64,000 nt of DNA from Stratiolaelaps scimitus. Taxonomy: Eukaryota > Arthropoda > Arachnida > Mesostigmata > Laelapidae. The number at the start of each line of letters is the position of its first letter. The first letter of the stretch is position 1. Under the pieces are notes generated by a model. That model was not told the DNA's origin and did not search any database. It saw nothing but the letters and a program-made list of their open reading frames with translations. The DNA lies in the NCBI GenBank assembly GCA_019614645.1, contig JABWDB010000012.1, positions 7,068,001 through 7,132,000 on the forward strand, given 5' to 3'. The translations under genes and the position numbers were made by a program. This document shows positions 33,400 through 45,862 of the stretch, one piece after another.

Positions 33400-35542
33400 T
33401 GCGTGAGCACAAGCCAACCAACGAGTTTCCGATCGTATCTCGAACCGAGAAAATAATGGCGTTCATATGTTCCTTACAAACGGATTCGACAGTGAAACGA
33501 ATCGAGAGCTCGCCGTTGTCCATATTTTTCGTCGACTTTTACTTGCCGCGGCAAACGTGGCGAGGCGCATTGCGTGTCAGTATCGTATACTAATAATGGA
33601 TGAGCCGTTTCTCGAACAGCTTAAACTGTCCCCGGAGTAAAAGGGCACAGTGAGAGTGCAGAGCTGTCTCGGATTATTCAGTGCGGGCTGCTCTTGTGGC
33701 CGCAACGGCAGCACTGCAGCGCTACGGCCGTGGGGAGACACCACTGTTGTGCTTTCATTGTCATGCAAATGCCTCCGCTCGCAACGGGCTAGACCCGGCT
33801 TTCCTTCTCGAACCCCCGAACCCCTGGGCGTTTCCCGACTCACCCCAGACCCCTCGGTTTCTCCCACGTTTACTAGTTCCACCCACTAGTGGCAATGGAG
33901 CGGTAGAGATTTGTGTAAAGCGGCTGTATCTCCGTTGTTACCGGTCGCAGGGGCACGGGCGCGGCCTCGGTTAGCCACTTCACGCTGCTCACATTGACGA
34001 CAAAGGAGAGACAGGCCCAGCCAGGACGCTGCAGGACAACCGGTGTAGGTCGGCTAGCTGTGGAGAGGTGTCGGTTGAAGTCGGTCGAAGAGTAACGAAA
34101 GAAAAACTGCATGAATGGTTGTATTATACAATACGCTAGAGCTACTGCGCGTCCCGGCGGAAGCAGCCCCGACGACGACGACGGCTTTCGTGGGCATACG
34201 TGGTGAGCACTGAGATAAGGGAGAGCGATCAAACGCGAGTTCACCACTCACTAGCTATAGGGTCGAAGGGTTCGAACGACGCGTGATGTTGAGCCCGAAT
34301 GTGATGAGTAGATCAGGTTCGGCGGGGGGACAAAGGTTGTACCCCATTGTCGTACCTGCGATATTACAGGTTGCTGAGACGAACCCAGTACATTCTACGG
34401 CTACACGAGGAACGCGCGCCCTTCTGATATTTTGCTGATTTACAAGAATCACCGAAATATATTTGTTGATTATATTACGATTCGATGGCTTTGTTTGATT
34501 GAGCGGGCTCGCCTCTTAATGTCTTCAACGAAACTGTGCCTCCGGTGTGCGAGTGTCCACACTCAACTAGGTCTTGGTGGCGATCTGCGCAGCAGTATTA
34601 TGTGGGCATATTCTCTTGCTGTGTTCAGCTCGTTTTTCCTTTGATATCGCTATCACCTCCGGAGTCTGAAACCCCATCGATAATATATTGCGCATACTTA
34701 TACAGGTCGTCTTTTACATATGTAACGACTTGTTTTGATGTTATTCAACCTTGTCATTCATAGACATTCTGGATCTCTCTGCTGGGACCGGTGCAAAATA
34801 AAGAAATAGATCGGCAAACCTCAGCAGAACCGCCACATAACAAATAATCCACTGCAGTCAACGTTTAGAAGCGCCTTGGTCAGAAAAAGTGTGACGTGAG
34901 AAATAAAACTGAAACGGAGAATTGCGAGGAATGAAGATCTCTACCCGATTGAGCTCAGTGTTGTCTTCACATGAAAACAACATTGACAATGAATGGGTCG
35001 TTTCGGAGGAGCTACGCGGAGGGCAGTCTTTTTCCACATTGTGTCAAGTACGAGTTCCCGCACTAAAAACAATGGTTTTCCTTCAAAATTTCCATTAACG
35101 CACGTTCCCTACAATATTTGTTGCCCAAACAACGAACGAGCAACATTCTCTCGCTTATCCTATTCGTACGCGAACACGCGAAAAGCTGCCACGCGATCTC
35201 ACGCCGCTTGCGTTATAGCTTATATCTGATTCCACTGGCCCAAGCGAAGCCTCCATTGTTCGTTGCACAGCGCCAGCGATCCAGAGCTAGTCCCCACTCG
35301 GACGGCTTCTGCTGTGGTGCTCCTTGGAAAGTCCATCGTTCTCGGTTTTACAGCCGAAGTTTATGATTTTCTGCCGCACACACACATACTTGCATCCGCG
35401 TCCGTGCTTATCGCCGCCATCGCGGGAGAACACAAGTTGCAAATACGGGTGAGCGCCAACTGCAGCCGCCGCGAAAGCAGGAAAAGAAACACAGTACGAT
35501 CGGTCGTCCAGGGCACTCCGCACCTTGCGTTCTCCGACGCAG
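33400..35542. other. no gene seen
   Basis: A GC-richer patch at 33.65-34.25 kb carries competing frames on both strands; the rest is mixed. Nothing is recognised. Confidence 0.5.
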
Positions 35543-35557
35543 TGTATATATATATAA

Positions 35558-35653
<96 letters not shown>

Positions 35654-35672
35654 GTATATATGTATGTATGTA
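35543..35672. repeat. very long (TA)n microsatellite
   Basis: About 130 bp of TA repeats, near-perfect in the centre with TATG variants at the right end. Long YIYIYI frames here are artefacts. Confidence 0.95.
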
Positions 35673-35845
35673 GTAGCAGACAGACTGTAAACAACGTCGC
35701 GTATGACGCAGTACGCGAACGATTTGCCCCCAGGAGAATAAAAGAGAATGAACGAGTGTGTGTAATACTTCGCTGAGACGTATGCTGAAGTGGACTGAGG
35801 CTATAGAGCTGCTTCGTGCAATTACTCATATGATTTTTTATGTCT

Positions 35846-35847
<2 letters not shown>

Positions 35848-35943
<96 letters not shown>

Positions 35944-35945
35944 GT
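35848..35945. repeat. second long (TA)n microsatellite
   Basis: About 98 bp of TA repeats with a single C interruption near 35896, only 175 bp from the previous array. Confidence 0.95.
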
Positions 35946-36020
35946 ATAATCAAGCTCATGTACAACAGGGTAGAAAGACGTTTTTGGTCCATGCGAATAA
36001 CTGAGTTGAGTGAATGAAGT

Positions 36021-36215
36021 ATGCGTATATACACTTACTGGAACCGATGCCTGAAGTGGGTGGAACCTCACACGGGGCCTCATGTGCTTCATCACGGATA
36101 CAATATTCTGTTCACTGATGAAAATTCACTAGTCGGCTTCGGCCAGTCGGAACCTGTCTCCAACGGTCGACGTATAAACGCACTATCCTTCACCTTCAGG
36201 AGAACAGAAATCCTT
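36021..36215 (+). pseudogene. possible Tc1/mariner-like transposase trace
   Basis: The frame contains ILFTDENSLVGFG followed by NGRR (Asp codon at 36117-36119). This resembles the [VI]-[LI]-F-[ST]-D-E-[ST] motif around the second catalytic aspartate of Tc1/mariner transposases, and the downstream GRR found there. Only about 60 codons are recognisable. No terminal repeats were found. It may be a chance resemblance. Confidence 0.3.
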
Positions 36216-37690
36216 GGGGGGGGGGGAACCGGAAGGTTAGGGCGAAAACCATAAAAGATGAGACACAAGCGAAAAATTAGACGCTGTGAAAGGACGCGGA
36301 CCCTCTGCCGCTGACCTTACCTTGAGCGAAGAGATACAACTCGTAGATGAATGCTCCTTAGTGTCCTGTTGTATTTTCCGGGGGGATGGGAGGCTTTTTC
36401 TCTCAAATCTCCTTGAGGGTCCCTACGATTGTACAAGTGCCACGTTGCTCCACAGCTATTTATTTGTGCAAACAGCAATGAAGAGAGTTTTGCCAATATA
36501 ACGCAGGTACCCTGCTTTCACAGCGGCTAGACGCCCGATGAGAATAGTTCGCTGAAGATTATGAATATGATCATATGAATAAACACTAGTGACTAATATG
36601 AATAAATCATGATTTTGCTATGAACAGATGACCAAGATAACTTCGCTTGTGAATATCGGCAGATGGGCAAAGTGGGGGTGAGTGGGTCAGTGCAAAACAC
36701 GACAAATGTTTGGGCCTATTTTGGTTGAAGGGGACGATCTCTGCTCATCTCACTACATTGTTCTCTGATCGGCATTGATCGGCCATTTGATTGATTTGTA
36801 TGATCGTTGATGACGAATATTAATAACATCGTACGAGCACCATTAGCAAAATTAATATGTTATACTTATTCTATTATTAATTCGCACTATAATTATTATC
36901 ATTGTTTGCGTCGTACTGGCAAGCCAGCAGCATAATTTTGCTTTGTAGATTAATAATAATAATAATAATAACGACTCGTTTTACAGGCGAGAGTAAGACA
37001 AGTCAGCGAGGACGCGTTTTCAAATCAATAATTAAAATCCGATCAAAACGACCAAGTCAGACGAGCTATGCGGAGAAGTACACACCCGTCGATCTACCAA
37101 ACGAGCTTCAACGACGACAGGCAGCACCTCTTACGCCAGCGCGAAATAGGTAATTGTACAATACATTGGAAAGGTTCGCCCCGAGTTCACCTCTTACCCG
37201 CGGCGTCCGGTTCGATCCCAGCTCGAAGTTTGCGTTGAGCGCGAATGAGGCCGCGTGTCTCATGCACGTACATGCACTTTTTACAGTTTGCCGCCCCCCC
37301 CCCCTGTTGATCCTGTTGCCTTTGTCCGCTTTGGCCGTTATTCGCGCCACAGGGCGTCAACGCCCGCTACCCCCCCCACCCCGTAGGGGGGATCTTAGCG
37401 GGACCCCCGCCACATAAACGCACCACGAACACCGAACCTTCACGAGACTTCAACCTCGCCAGAATATGCTGCTGCGGCACGTCCCAGCGTTTGCTCCTGG
37501 GCCCCTGGCCCGCTGTGGCGGCGGCGGCGGCAGCGGCAGCGGCTGCTGCTGTTGTTGAGGAATTTCATTAGCGCATTTTGGCATTCCTCACTTCTGCTCC
37601 ATTCCGACTTCGTTCGTGAAGTGTTGGGCGCAGCCTCTGGCGGCCGCTTGCCAAGTCTTGGGCGTCGGCCTGGCCGTTCGGCGGTCGGTT
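36216..37690. other. no supported gene
   Basis: AT-rich to 37.0 kb with a (TAA)n run at about 36950-36972, then GC-rich with a C-run near 37294 and a (GGC)n/(GCT)n stretch at 37515-37555. Read on the minus strand, that stretch gives Gln then Pro repeats. Confidence 0.45.
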
Positions 37691-38046
37691 CTACAGGGAT
37701 GACGGTGGCAGCAGCAATGGCGGGCGCAGCGACACTAAAAGGTCTGACTGATCCTGCGCCATCGACGACGTTCGGGGCCGGGACGGGAGAGGCGTTGTCA
37801 TGGGTGGGAACATTGATGAGTTTAGCCCTTTCTTTCGAACTCCCTCATTGAACGACTGTCGACCTCGACTGGGGCCCTCCGGCGGTAGGAGGAGTCCGAT
37901 GGGACTATTTCGCGTTGACGTTCGGCCTGCATCGCGAACCATGGCGTCTTGGTTGGCTTCTGCCGCCAACGGAGAGGATCTTAGCCTAACGCGTTGAAGG
38001 CGGCAAAAAGCCCGCTTGGTGCTTGTTGGAACGTGAGGCAGCTTCT
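37691..38046 (-). CDS. candidate exon, Ser/Pro-rich unknown protein
   Basis: On the minus strand a branch-point-like CTACTAAT and pyrimidine-rich tract end in TTTGCTCTTAACAG (AG near 38047). The frame is then open for about 118 codons to a TAG at 37691. The product is hydrophilic and disordered-looking (RNSPIGLLLPPEGPSRGRQS in the middle). The acceptor is one of the best in the window. Against it: another minus frame over 37440-37850 (with PVPAPNVVDGAGSVRPF) and a plus frame (37552-37851) are equally open and protein-like, as GCN-rich sequence allows. No domain is recognised and no donor was identified. Confidence 0.2.
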
Positions 38047-38242
38047 GTTAAGAGCAAACAATTAGTAGATACGGTGAACAGTTGCGAGTCTTCGTACGGG
38101 GAAATTTTATAGCGTGAACATGATTGGCTATATAATGGACACATATTATTGAAGACTGATTATGGCTATGCATACCTGTGGGAATTCAGAAGTTTCTAAG
38201 TTCTTTTATATCAAACAGTTTTAATTGTTGTCGAGATAGTCG
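38047..38242. other. no gene seen
   Basis: Short AT-rich spacer upstream (minus sense) of the candidate acceptor. Confidence 0.4.
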
Positions 38243-38297
38243 TCACAACAACAATATATATATATATATATATACATATCATATCTTGTTGTTGTGA
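38243..38297. repeat. inverted repeat around a TA array
   Basis: TCACAACAACAA (38243-38254) and TTGTTGTTGTGA (38286-38297) are perfect reverse complements flanking (TA)n, so the whole can form one hairpin. Confidence 0.8.
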
Positions 38298-39022
38298 AAA
38301 AATAGTTATATATATATTTTTTTTATATTACAAACTATAGGCAAAACATAAAAATTTCGTTTCCAAAAAAATTATTCAACCTATGTTCATAAATCAGAAT
38401 GCAATGATACTCTTGAATAAGTCTCTATGAGCCGATTTAGAAAGCAGACTGAACAAAAACTCAATCAATAGCCTTCATCGACTAGAGCATATCAGAATCC
38501 CCGGCACGAATGCGGGTTACTTAATTGAAACACATAATACATAGAACTGCCATAGCTTGCAGTGAACTGCTGCATAAAATCCAGATGACGCGGCATGACG
38601 TGAATACATAATTATGAAATATTAAAAAAAAATTGCAAACTATATTAAAGTTTCTCCTATGCATATAGGTTGTTATTTCATGGTTACAAGTTCGCATTGT
38701 TACCGTCTAGTAGCTTGGTTCACTTTTGTGCAACAGTGCTCTCCAATTAGCAACGATTGTGATTCAAAACGAGGAGTGCACCCACGCTAATGAACCGTCA
38801 TCACAGGCATATACAAACACGAAGTAAGCAGTAAGCGTTCTGTCCGGACATCATACCGAGCTTGGCAATCTTATTGATCCAAGATCGCTTGGTTCGCACC
38901 CCAATACAATACGAGTCTCCAGCAGTGAAAAATGGGACGACCCCCGAGTGAATATTCCACATAATTTTTCTCCTGGGCCTCCTCCTAGCGAGCTATTGCT
39001 AAGGACACCGAGAAGAATGATA
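38298..39022. other. AT-rich, no gene seen
   Basis: Poly-T and poly-A tracts. A tRNA-like piece (GCTTGGTTCGCACCCCAATA, about 38888-38907) resembles a degraded SINE B box. Confidence 0.45.
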
Positions 39023-39024
39023 TG

Positions 39025-39055
<31 letters not shown>
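39023..39055. repeat. (TA)n microsatellite
   Basis: Pure TA array. Confidence 0.9.
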
Positions 39056-39057
<2 letters not shown>

Positions 39058-39174
39058 TTTGTTCCGACGTTCCACGCACTAGTAATGCAGCCATTGGGAA
39101 GATTGGGGAGAAATGTCTGATAGGCTGAAAGCCTGGACGAAGGCCAGCCACAAACTGGAGTGCAAGGTGTTTGG

Positions 39175-39250
39175 ATGCCGCGGTCGCGGGCTTGACAGGT
39201 CGCTGAACGCACAACTGGTCAGCTGCTCCCGAGTTCGATTCCCTGTTAGG
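39175..39250 (+). mobile_element. tRNA-like SINE head
   Basis: GCGGTCGCGGGCTTGACAGG, then CAACTGGTCAGCTG and a good B box (GAGTTCGATTCCC, 39230-39242), at tRNA-like spacing. No closing acceptor stem is seen, so it is a SINE remnant rather than a tRNA gene. Confidence 0.4.
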
Positions 39251-41446
39251 ATACTTCCCTTGATATATTAGCTCAGCTCCACCTTTACGAGCCTGAATAG
39301 ATACATTATATTTATATATATATAACACTCCCTATCCGTACATATATGCATAATACGTTACTTTAAGAAATTGGTCAGGACCGCGCTAAAGACAGTATTG
39401 CCCATTGTCGACGCTGAGGCGTTTCACCCCCTGCAAAAATAGGGGTGCCAAGGTTAGAGAGAAGATATTATAATTAAATCGCCATGTGACATGTGCAAAG
39501 GGTACGCAGCATTAAAAGCAACTACTTGGCATGCGTGGACGCTCTCCCCACCACACTGTTTCCTTTACAATGACTTTTCGAAGTGGAGGTTTCCTAGTGA
39601 ACTGCTGAGCCGAAGTTCACCAAGGCTGGCATCGAGTCCGTACGCCAAGCCCCCCCCCTATCCCCAAGCTTCATAGTTATTCGACGGCTATCGGTGTATT
39701 TGTACTTGGAGCGCCTTTTTAACCACTTACGACAATCTTCAATGTTAGATTCCGGACACGACCGTAGTGTCAGCCTAGCGAAGCCATCGACCGATGTGTA
39801 CCCTCGTGCAGGTCGCGGCACGCGTTGCTCTATATCCAATGCACACGGATTGCAAACGTAGTTTCATTACAGCGCAAGGCAACACTAGCGGAATACGGCT
39901 CGAGGCTGCACACGGTCAGAGGAGCGATTCGACACGACGAGCTCTGACGGCGCACATCGTCAACGTTGGCATCATGTGCCTTATCTCGAAAGACAACAGC
40001 TGAAGGTTCGCGGCGTAATCCTGTTACGTGCAAGTCGCCAACGCTGCGTCGGCCAACCCGGCCACCCAGCTTCTCGCGTTTTTTTTGTCGTTTACACTAT
40101 TACGCCCATTGCATTACACCGCATCGCATTTGTGTTGTTTACTCAAAACCGACCTAAAACAGCGGAACAAGGCGAAGGCCGAGGCAAAAGCAAGAGACAC
40201 AGCCGGGCTACGAGCAGCATAAAAAAAAGTGACACTGCTTCCGTCCGTGAGGCGGCACCCCCCCCCCCCCGCCACCGTCGCCACCGGCGCCACGGTTCAG
40301 CGTTTGCTGAACCACTTTTCGACGGTCCGTCTCGCGAGCGCCGCAACACTCAGAGCTTCGAGTGCTCGTCGTTCGTTGGCATTACCACCGCCGGCTACGC
40401 CACCACCGTCACCATCAGCAGGAGCACCACTGCCGGGACTCTTTACAAGCAGCCCTTTGGCTATAGACTCCGGGTCCCTTGGGGGCGGCAGACAACTGCG
40501 CTCGTTCGTACTACTTGTGAGACGCGACGGCAGCAATGTCGGTTACGCCTTTCCCGGCAGCAGTTCGTTCTTGCTGCCGCCCGTTCCTGTAGTAGCAGTA
40601 GCTCTCTTCGCGCTGCTCCATGGCGGGATCGTCAATCTCGAATTGTGTGAGGTTTTCGACAACCGCCCGCGAAAACGTCACAAGAGAGTACGCGGAAGCC
40701 GCCGCCGCCGCCGCCAACCAAGAGCGTTTTTCTTCTGGCCTGGCGCGTCGCGTGGAGCGCCTTTGTCTTCGCCATCGACACCGAGGCTGTCGTTGTTGCT
40801 GCGGCTGCTCCTGCTACCGTCTTGAGTGCACGCATGGAACGTGACAAATTCACCGTTCCTCCGAGGCGGCAAGACGAGAGAGTGAAGTACCTACCAGCGA
40901 GGGCGATAGTACGACAGTGGTGCCAGAGCCGTATGGAAGAGGTACATTGATGTGGGCGTATGTATCTCCCACGGAACACGTGTGCGTGTGTCGAGGTTCA
41001 AGGACACGAGGATTCATGGAAGCCTACTTTGTAGGTGTTCAATGTCCGATGCTAAAGTTCACTTTGCGTATCAGGTAAAAGGACAATGAAAAAAACGGAA
41101 GACAGAGACAAAAGAAAATTGAATCGGTGGACGTAAAGGAAGAATGGCTGAGGTCTAATTCATGTTGTAAACATTCAACGAAACCCCATTGCTGTTTGTT
41201 CATATCGAAACAAAGCAATGGCCACAGCAGAAGAAACAACAACAACGGCATGTCCTTCGAAGTTCTCCCCTTAAACGAAGTCACTCAGGCTTTCTGGTGA
41301 TTTTGCGGATGCAACACCAGAGATGCATGTAACTATGGGCACGCAAACAGTATGTGTCATATGCATAGATGCGTTCGGCGGCGGTTTTGGCACGGCTATA
41401 GCATTTTGGTATTTTGCAAATAAATATTCGCAGCCGTGGCACAGCG

Positions 41447-41449
<3 letters not shown>
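39251..41449. other. GC-rich block, no supported gene
   Basis: 40.0-40.95 kb is rich in CGC/GCC/GCA trinucleotides. Long frames on both strands (40229-40825 plus, 39976-40650 plus, 40632-40979 minus) are low-complexity Ala/Arg/Pro/Ser/Leu and exclude each other. Confidence 0.5.

Positions 41450-41488
<39 letters not shown>
41450..41488. repeat. (TA)n microsatellite
   Basis: Pure TA array ending in GCGTATATATGC. Confidence 0.9.
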
Positions 41489-41491
<3 letters not shown>

Positions 41492-41590
41492 TATATATGC
41501 ATTGACGGCTTAGGGATTCAGAAAAGTTGACGTGAGCATATACACTTCCCACTACATATATTATTTACATGTCATATGGATTGGCTGTCG

Positions 41591-42100
41591 TTAACATCGC
41601 TCGTGACTGCTACTTGCGAGTTGTCTGTAACGATTAGCGGGCAATCCGTCAAACGATATCGGTGTCGGCTTGTACGTCCCTAGTTCACACCGCTGATGGT
41701 CAGCGCGATACTTATTCATGAGTGCAGACTTCTTAGTTTTGATCTGATCCAATACATGATGAGATCGGACGACCCGATTGTGCTCGGCCGGTTGAGAGGC
41801 CGACTTGGATGTCTCATTGCTTCTATGAGGAAAGTACAAGTGGATGAAGCCCGCCTCTCGAAGAAGATCATATATTTCGACGTTGGCCACGTCGTCAGAT
41901 TCATGTCGCATCCCTCCGAGGGCCAGCAATGACCGAAGCGAAGTTGAACACAACTCGGGACTTTCATTACAAATATAGCCAATTGCCCTCTGGTAATAAG
42001 TCACCAAGCGACGCATTGAGCGCCATCTGCTGCTCGTGTTGCTGGTTGTCCAGTTGCTGAATCGAATCCGACTTTACGGTGCGATTGGCAAAAACTCACC
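41591..42100 (-). other. exon-like segment and 141-codon frame, unsupported
   Basis: A minus frame (41591-42016, opening near a true ATG) is charged and balanced (YDLLREAGFIHLYFPHRSNE). In a different frame just upstream, QLDNQQHEQQMALNASL lies between a CAG (acceptor-like GATTCGATTCAG) and a GGTGACT donor-like site at about 42001. The two readings are incompatible in one exon. Neither matches a family I know. Confidence 0.15.
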
Positions 42101-42187
42101 AAGTTCTCACCATATTATCGAATAATTCGCCTCCCAAGGACGTGATGTTTATAAGATCAACGAGATGGGCACGGCGCATTTTCGCCC

Positions 42188-42192
42188 TTTGG

Positions 42193-42234
<42 letters not shown>

Positions 42235-42240
42235 CCAGTA
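42188..42240. repeat. palindromic TA array
   Basis: TGGTTATATA ... TATATAACCA: the flanks of the (TA)n array are reverse complements, so the array is a perfect palindrome beyond the dinucleotide run. Confidence 0.85.
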
Positions 42241-43879
42241 TGAATATATATATTCACTCGTGGAGAATTCGTGGTCAAACCGACAAGGACTGGATTCAAG
42301 TAGACTACAGGCATGGGAGAGGGAGCTTTGTCGAGAATCAACTTTTCCGTGCAAGAATTTGTTTCCATAGGAAATTCGATGGAACTGATGAAATGAAATG
42401 GGTAGCCATGATATGAACTTATAAAATAAATAAACCTTTTAAATAGATCAACGAATGTGATATATCCAACCACATATAGATTTTCGTCAGATTCAATTTT
42501 CGAGACTTCAAACATCCTCGAAGACCCGGGTGCTTGGCGGCCGGGGTGCCCTTACTAAGCACACATTTCACCTATCGTACCAATAAACGCTGAGTGTCCA
42601 GCCAACATCGTACACTTACGGGTGCGACGGACACCATGTTTCGGGAGGCTGAGAATCATGAGTACTCTCTAGCGTTGGGTCGACTTGACCCGTAGTGGAT
42701 TGTCCAACCTAGCAGTGTCTCTATGTGAGAAATACGCTTGCACATTTTCACTACGGCCGCGTAGTTTTTCTTTCTTTGAGAGGAGGAAATTTTCTTCAAA
42801 CGCACGGACACCACCAGAGACAATCTAATCTCGATGAAAGTGGGCCCCGATCCAGTGCAGGACAGTTGACGTGGATGACAAAACGCCTCTGCCTGCTAAC
42901 ACCACCATCCTCTGCTGCGAGTGTATCTCTTCCCCAGAGTCGGCTTGACGCTTGGCATTACTTCGATCTCTGGGGAAGGTGTGTACTGCTCCGGCTAGTG
43001 TTGCGACGGCCGCGTACTGACCCCAACCAGATGTCAGTATTGAAAGTACGCCCGTGTTTCCTTACGATGAACACTGCCCACGCGTTGGCTCCCACTGTTT
43101 GTGATAACATCAGCGCACACAGCGGACAACATTAATGAAGAAGGGATTTCATCCTTGGATGAATCATTAGTGATTCATGTAGCCGGAATTTAAATTAAGC
43201 TAATTCCACGCTGTTTCACATATGTAGGTCCACAAAACACAATTCTCCAAGTCATGTTCGTTGGTTGGTTGGTTACTTAGATCGTCCGTGGGTGGACTGG
43301 CGCAGAACGTGTCAGAACGCTTGATTCGCCCAGCATCGTTATGAATCGATGTGGACTCAATTTATTTGTGTGCTATCACAATTAGTAGCACAGCAATCGG
43401 GGTATTCGGGGCAGCTCGTACCGATCAAGGTCGCAGGCCATTTACAATGATCACCTACGTTAATTATCATTTCGTATGCAAGCAAACTATTGTGGATGTT
43501 TGCCACAATCCGCTCCTACCCCGTGTCTGAGATCACAAACACCCTCTTTCGTAGACACGAACAACCTTACATTATCTGATCCACACAGTCGCGGATTCAT
43601 ACATAAAGCTGCACAGCCATCGTTGAATGGTCTGACTACGAGGAGGTCGTTTGCGGCCCACTCCATCCCGTCATGTCGTGAGACCACTCCCGCCCGATCG
43701 ACTCGCAGCGGGAAGGCGTTGCTCGCCGAACGCGCATATCAACCAAAACACAGCCTCCGCTGTGGCCGTACTGACGTGTTGGAAAGAAGCAGATTCGACT
43801 ACATATACAGCTATGGACATATACGGACAAATCGTCGTACGAATGGAGACCGGAAAACAAGCGAGACACAGAGATAGGG

Positions 43880-43881
<2 letters not shown>
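42241..43881. other. no gene seen
   Basis: AT-rich to 43.4 kb, then mixed. Frames 42725-43135 and 43476-43877 lack support. Confidence 0.5.

Positions 43882-43968
<87 letters not shown>
43882..43968. repeat. long (GA)n microsatellite
   Basis: About 87 bp of perfect GA dinucleotides next to a GC-rich block. All long RE/LS frames here are artefacts. Confidence 0.95.
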
Positions 43969-43971
<3 letters not shown>

Positions 43972-45210
43972 AGAGTAGCTAGATCCCCAATGAACATGCC
44001 TGATGCGCGGTTGATTCCGTTTGTGGATTCCGTCGATGGGAGTGCGTCCGGATCCCTGCCATTCGACATCCGCCGCCCGCCGACCAGAGGCAGTGGCCTG
44101 GCGGCCCCTGCCTAGCGATGGAAATCCTTGCTCGCATACGCAAATCCCTGCACGGCACCCACACCAGCAGAGGCAGCAGCGTCGGTGGCGGCCGAGGTGC
44201 CAACAACGTCAGCAGCAGGAGCAACCACTACAGTCATCCCATGTAGGCAGCCAACCCGACCGCGAGTGGCACGCTGCGCACGCGCTATGGGTTGCCGGCA
44301 AGACGACAGACGAGCATGGCTTGCCTTCTCTTGCCTCTATGCACTGATGTTTCCTCATGATAACTTCTTCGCCTTCGGCTTTCTAGCCGCACCACGAGAG
44401 AGGAGTCGGAAGAAGAGTCAGCCGAAAGCCGAATAGCCTCCTACCGAACGAGGAACCTATTCGCACTGCAAGCCGAGCGATGTCGGCGATGCCACCTCCA
44501 CCACTGGTATCACCCCCGGGCCGTTCGTCGACTCAGATTTCTCCTATATAATCCTGCTATCGCTTCGGCTGTGGCTGCTGCTGCTGGTGCAACGCGAGCA
44601 ATGGGATTTCACTACGTTGCCTTGCTTCGTGGCTTGTTCATTCGCTCTCTATCTCTCTCTCTCTCTCGCTCGCTCGAGGCTTTCTGGCTGACAGCAGAGT
44701 CGTGGTTCTCCTCGATGCCGGCTCTCCCACTTCTGTGGCTGGTATGCCTCATTCCGTTACGCTCTCATACTTCGCCCGTTGGACGGATGGCAGCCGGATG
44801 ACAGCGGACCGTAATGGAGAGGAAGCTTTGGGCCTGGCCTGCACTGCTCGGGTCGGAGCCGACCTCGAAGCTCCGGCGACGTTTATGGCAGAAGGCTTCC
44901 TTCCTCCACGCTCTTCGGCTTCTGCTGCTGTAGCCGTGGCTGCTGGCGTGTTTCTTCAGCGGTCTCGGTTGGGCTTGCCGCTGCAGTCCCGACCACGGCT
45001 CGACTCAGCCTCGTGTAGTTAGCTCCGGCCAGACTTCCGTGAAGAAATGACGTCTCGTCACTTTCTGTTGTTCAATGTTTGCCTCGTGTTACTACTTGTG
45101 ACACCTCGTGAGCTTACCCTACACAGATCACCGAGGCTGTTCCCCTGTATAGGGATTATTAGACACCGCAGAGTCGCAGCGGTTCATCGACAGCGTGTAA
45201 CCGGGCGGCT
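43969..45210. other. GC-rich block, no supported gene
   Basis: CAG/GCA- and CTG-rich sequence with many overlapping frames on both strands (43979-44224, 44021-44436, 44571-45022). It could be a promoter/5' region of a gene outside the window, but no transcript signal was identified. Confidence 0.45.
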
Positions 45211-45211
45211 C

Positions 45212-45244
<33 letters not shown>
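45211..45244. repeat. (TA)n microsatellite
   Basis: Pure TA array. Confidence 0.9.
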
Positions 45245-45245
<1 letters not shown>

Positions 45246-45591
45246 CCTGTCCAGTTGGTTATAGAACTGCAAATCTCTCTTTTCTGACAATTTTATAGAA
45301 CGTGCTGCCTCATGCACCCATCATTTCATATGAACAACAAAAGCTAACAGCATATCAGTGGTTTTCTCGTGACGGCGGCTGCCTGCTGCTCGATGGGCCT
45401 AATAGCGACAGCCAATAATCACATCGTGCGTTACGATCAATGAACTCGTCAGGTCCAAACAATGTACATATTCCACAATTTGATCAATGAGATTGCTATG
45501 CTGTAACTAACTGGAGTGCCTAGCTGTCCTTATCTCTCTCTGCGCTGTAAAACTCCAGCGGAAGACAGTGGACATGAAAATCATCTCTCAC

Positions 45592-45662
45592 TGACATATA
45601 AGAGAGCTTAAGCATTGTAAAATTGCACCTCCTTTGATAAACCAATAAACCTTAACCTCAAC
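45592..45662 (+). mobile_element. SINE family 2 3' end
   Basis: GACATATAAGAGAGCTTAAG, CATTG, then AATAAACCTTAACC tail. It aligns with the 3' part of the copy at 52.70-52.84 kb; the tRNA-like head is not recognisable upstream. Confidence 0.55.
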
Positions 45663-45820
45663 TTATTTTAGCCTCGCTTCAGGCCTCATTATATGCGAGC
45701 TTCCCAGACTGCTCCCGATTGAACCTCCAAGTTGTCGTAGTTTGGCCGCAACAGTTACCTCTGTGATACATCATCGATCTTGGCTCATTAATTACCAAGA
45801 GAATCATTATATGTATGTAT

Positions 45821-45822
45821 AG

Positions 45823-45862
<40 letters not shown>
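45821..45862. repeat. (TA)n-(GA)n compound microsatellite
   Basis: TA array passing directly into a GA array. Confidence 0.9.

Noticed and set aside
35287..35949. Long frames translating to YIYIYI
   Set aside because: Pure translation of (TA)n arrays. The same applies to the TA-derived frames elsewhere.
40229..40825. 198-residue plus frame in the 40-kb GC-rich block
   Set aside because: Low-complexity Pro/Ala/Arg/Leu sequence with equally long conflicting frames on both strands.
43651..44115. Frames with Arg-Glu or Leu-Ser repeats
   Set aside because: Translation of the (GA)n array.
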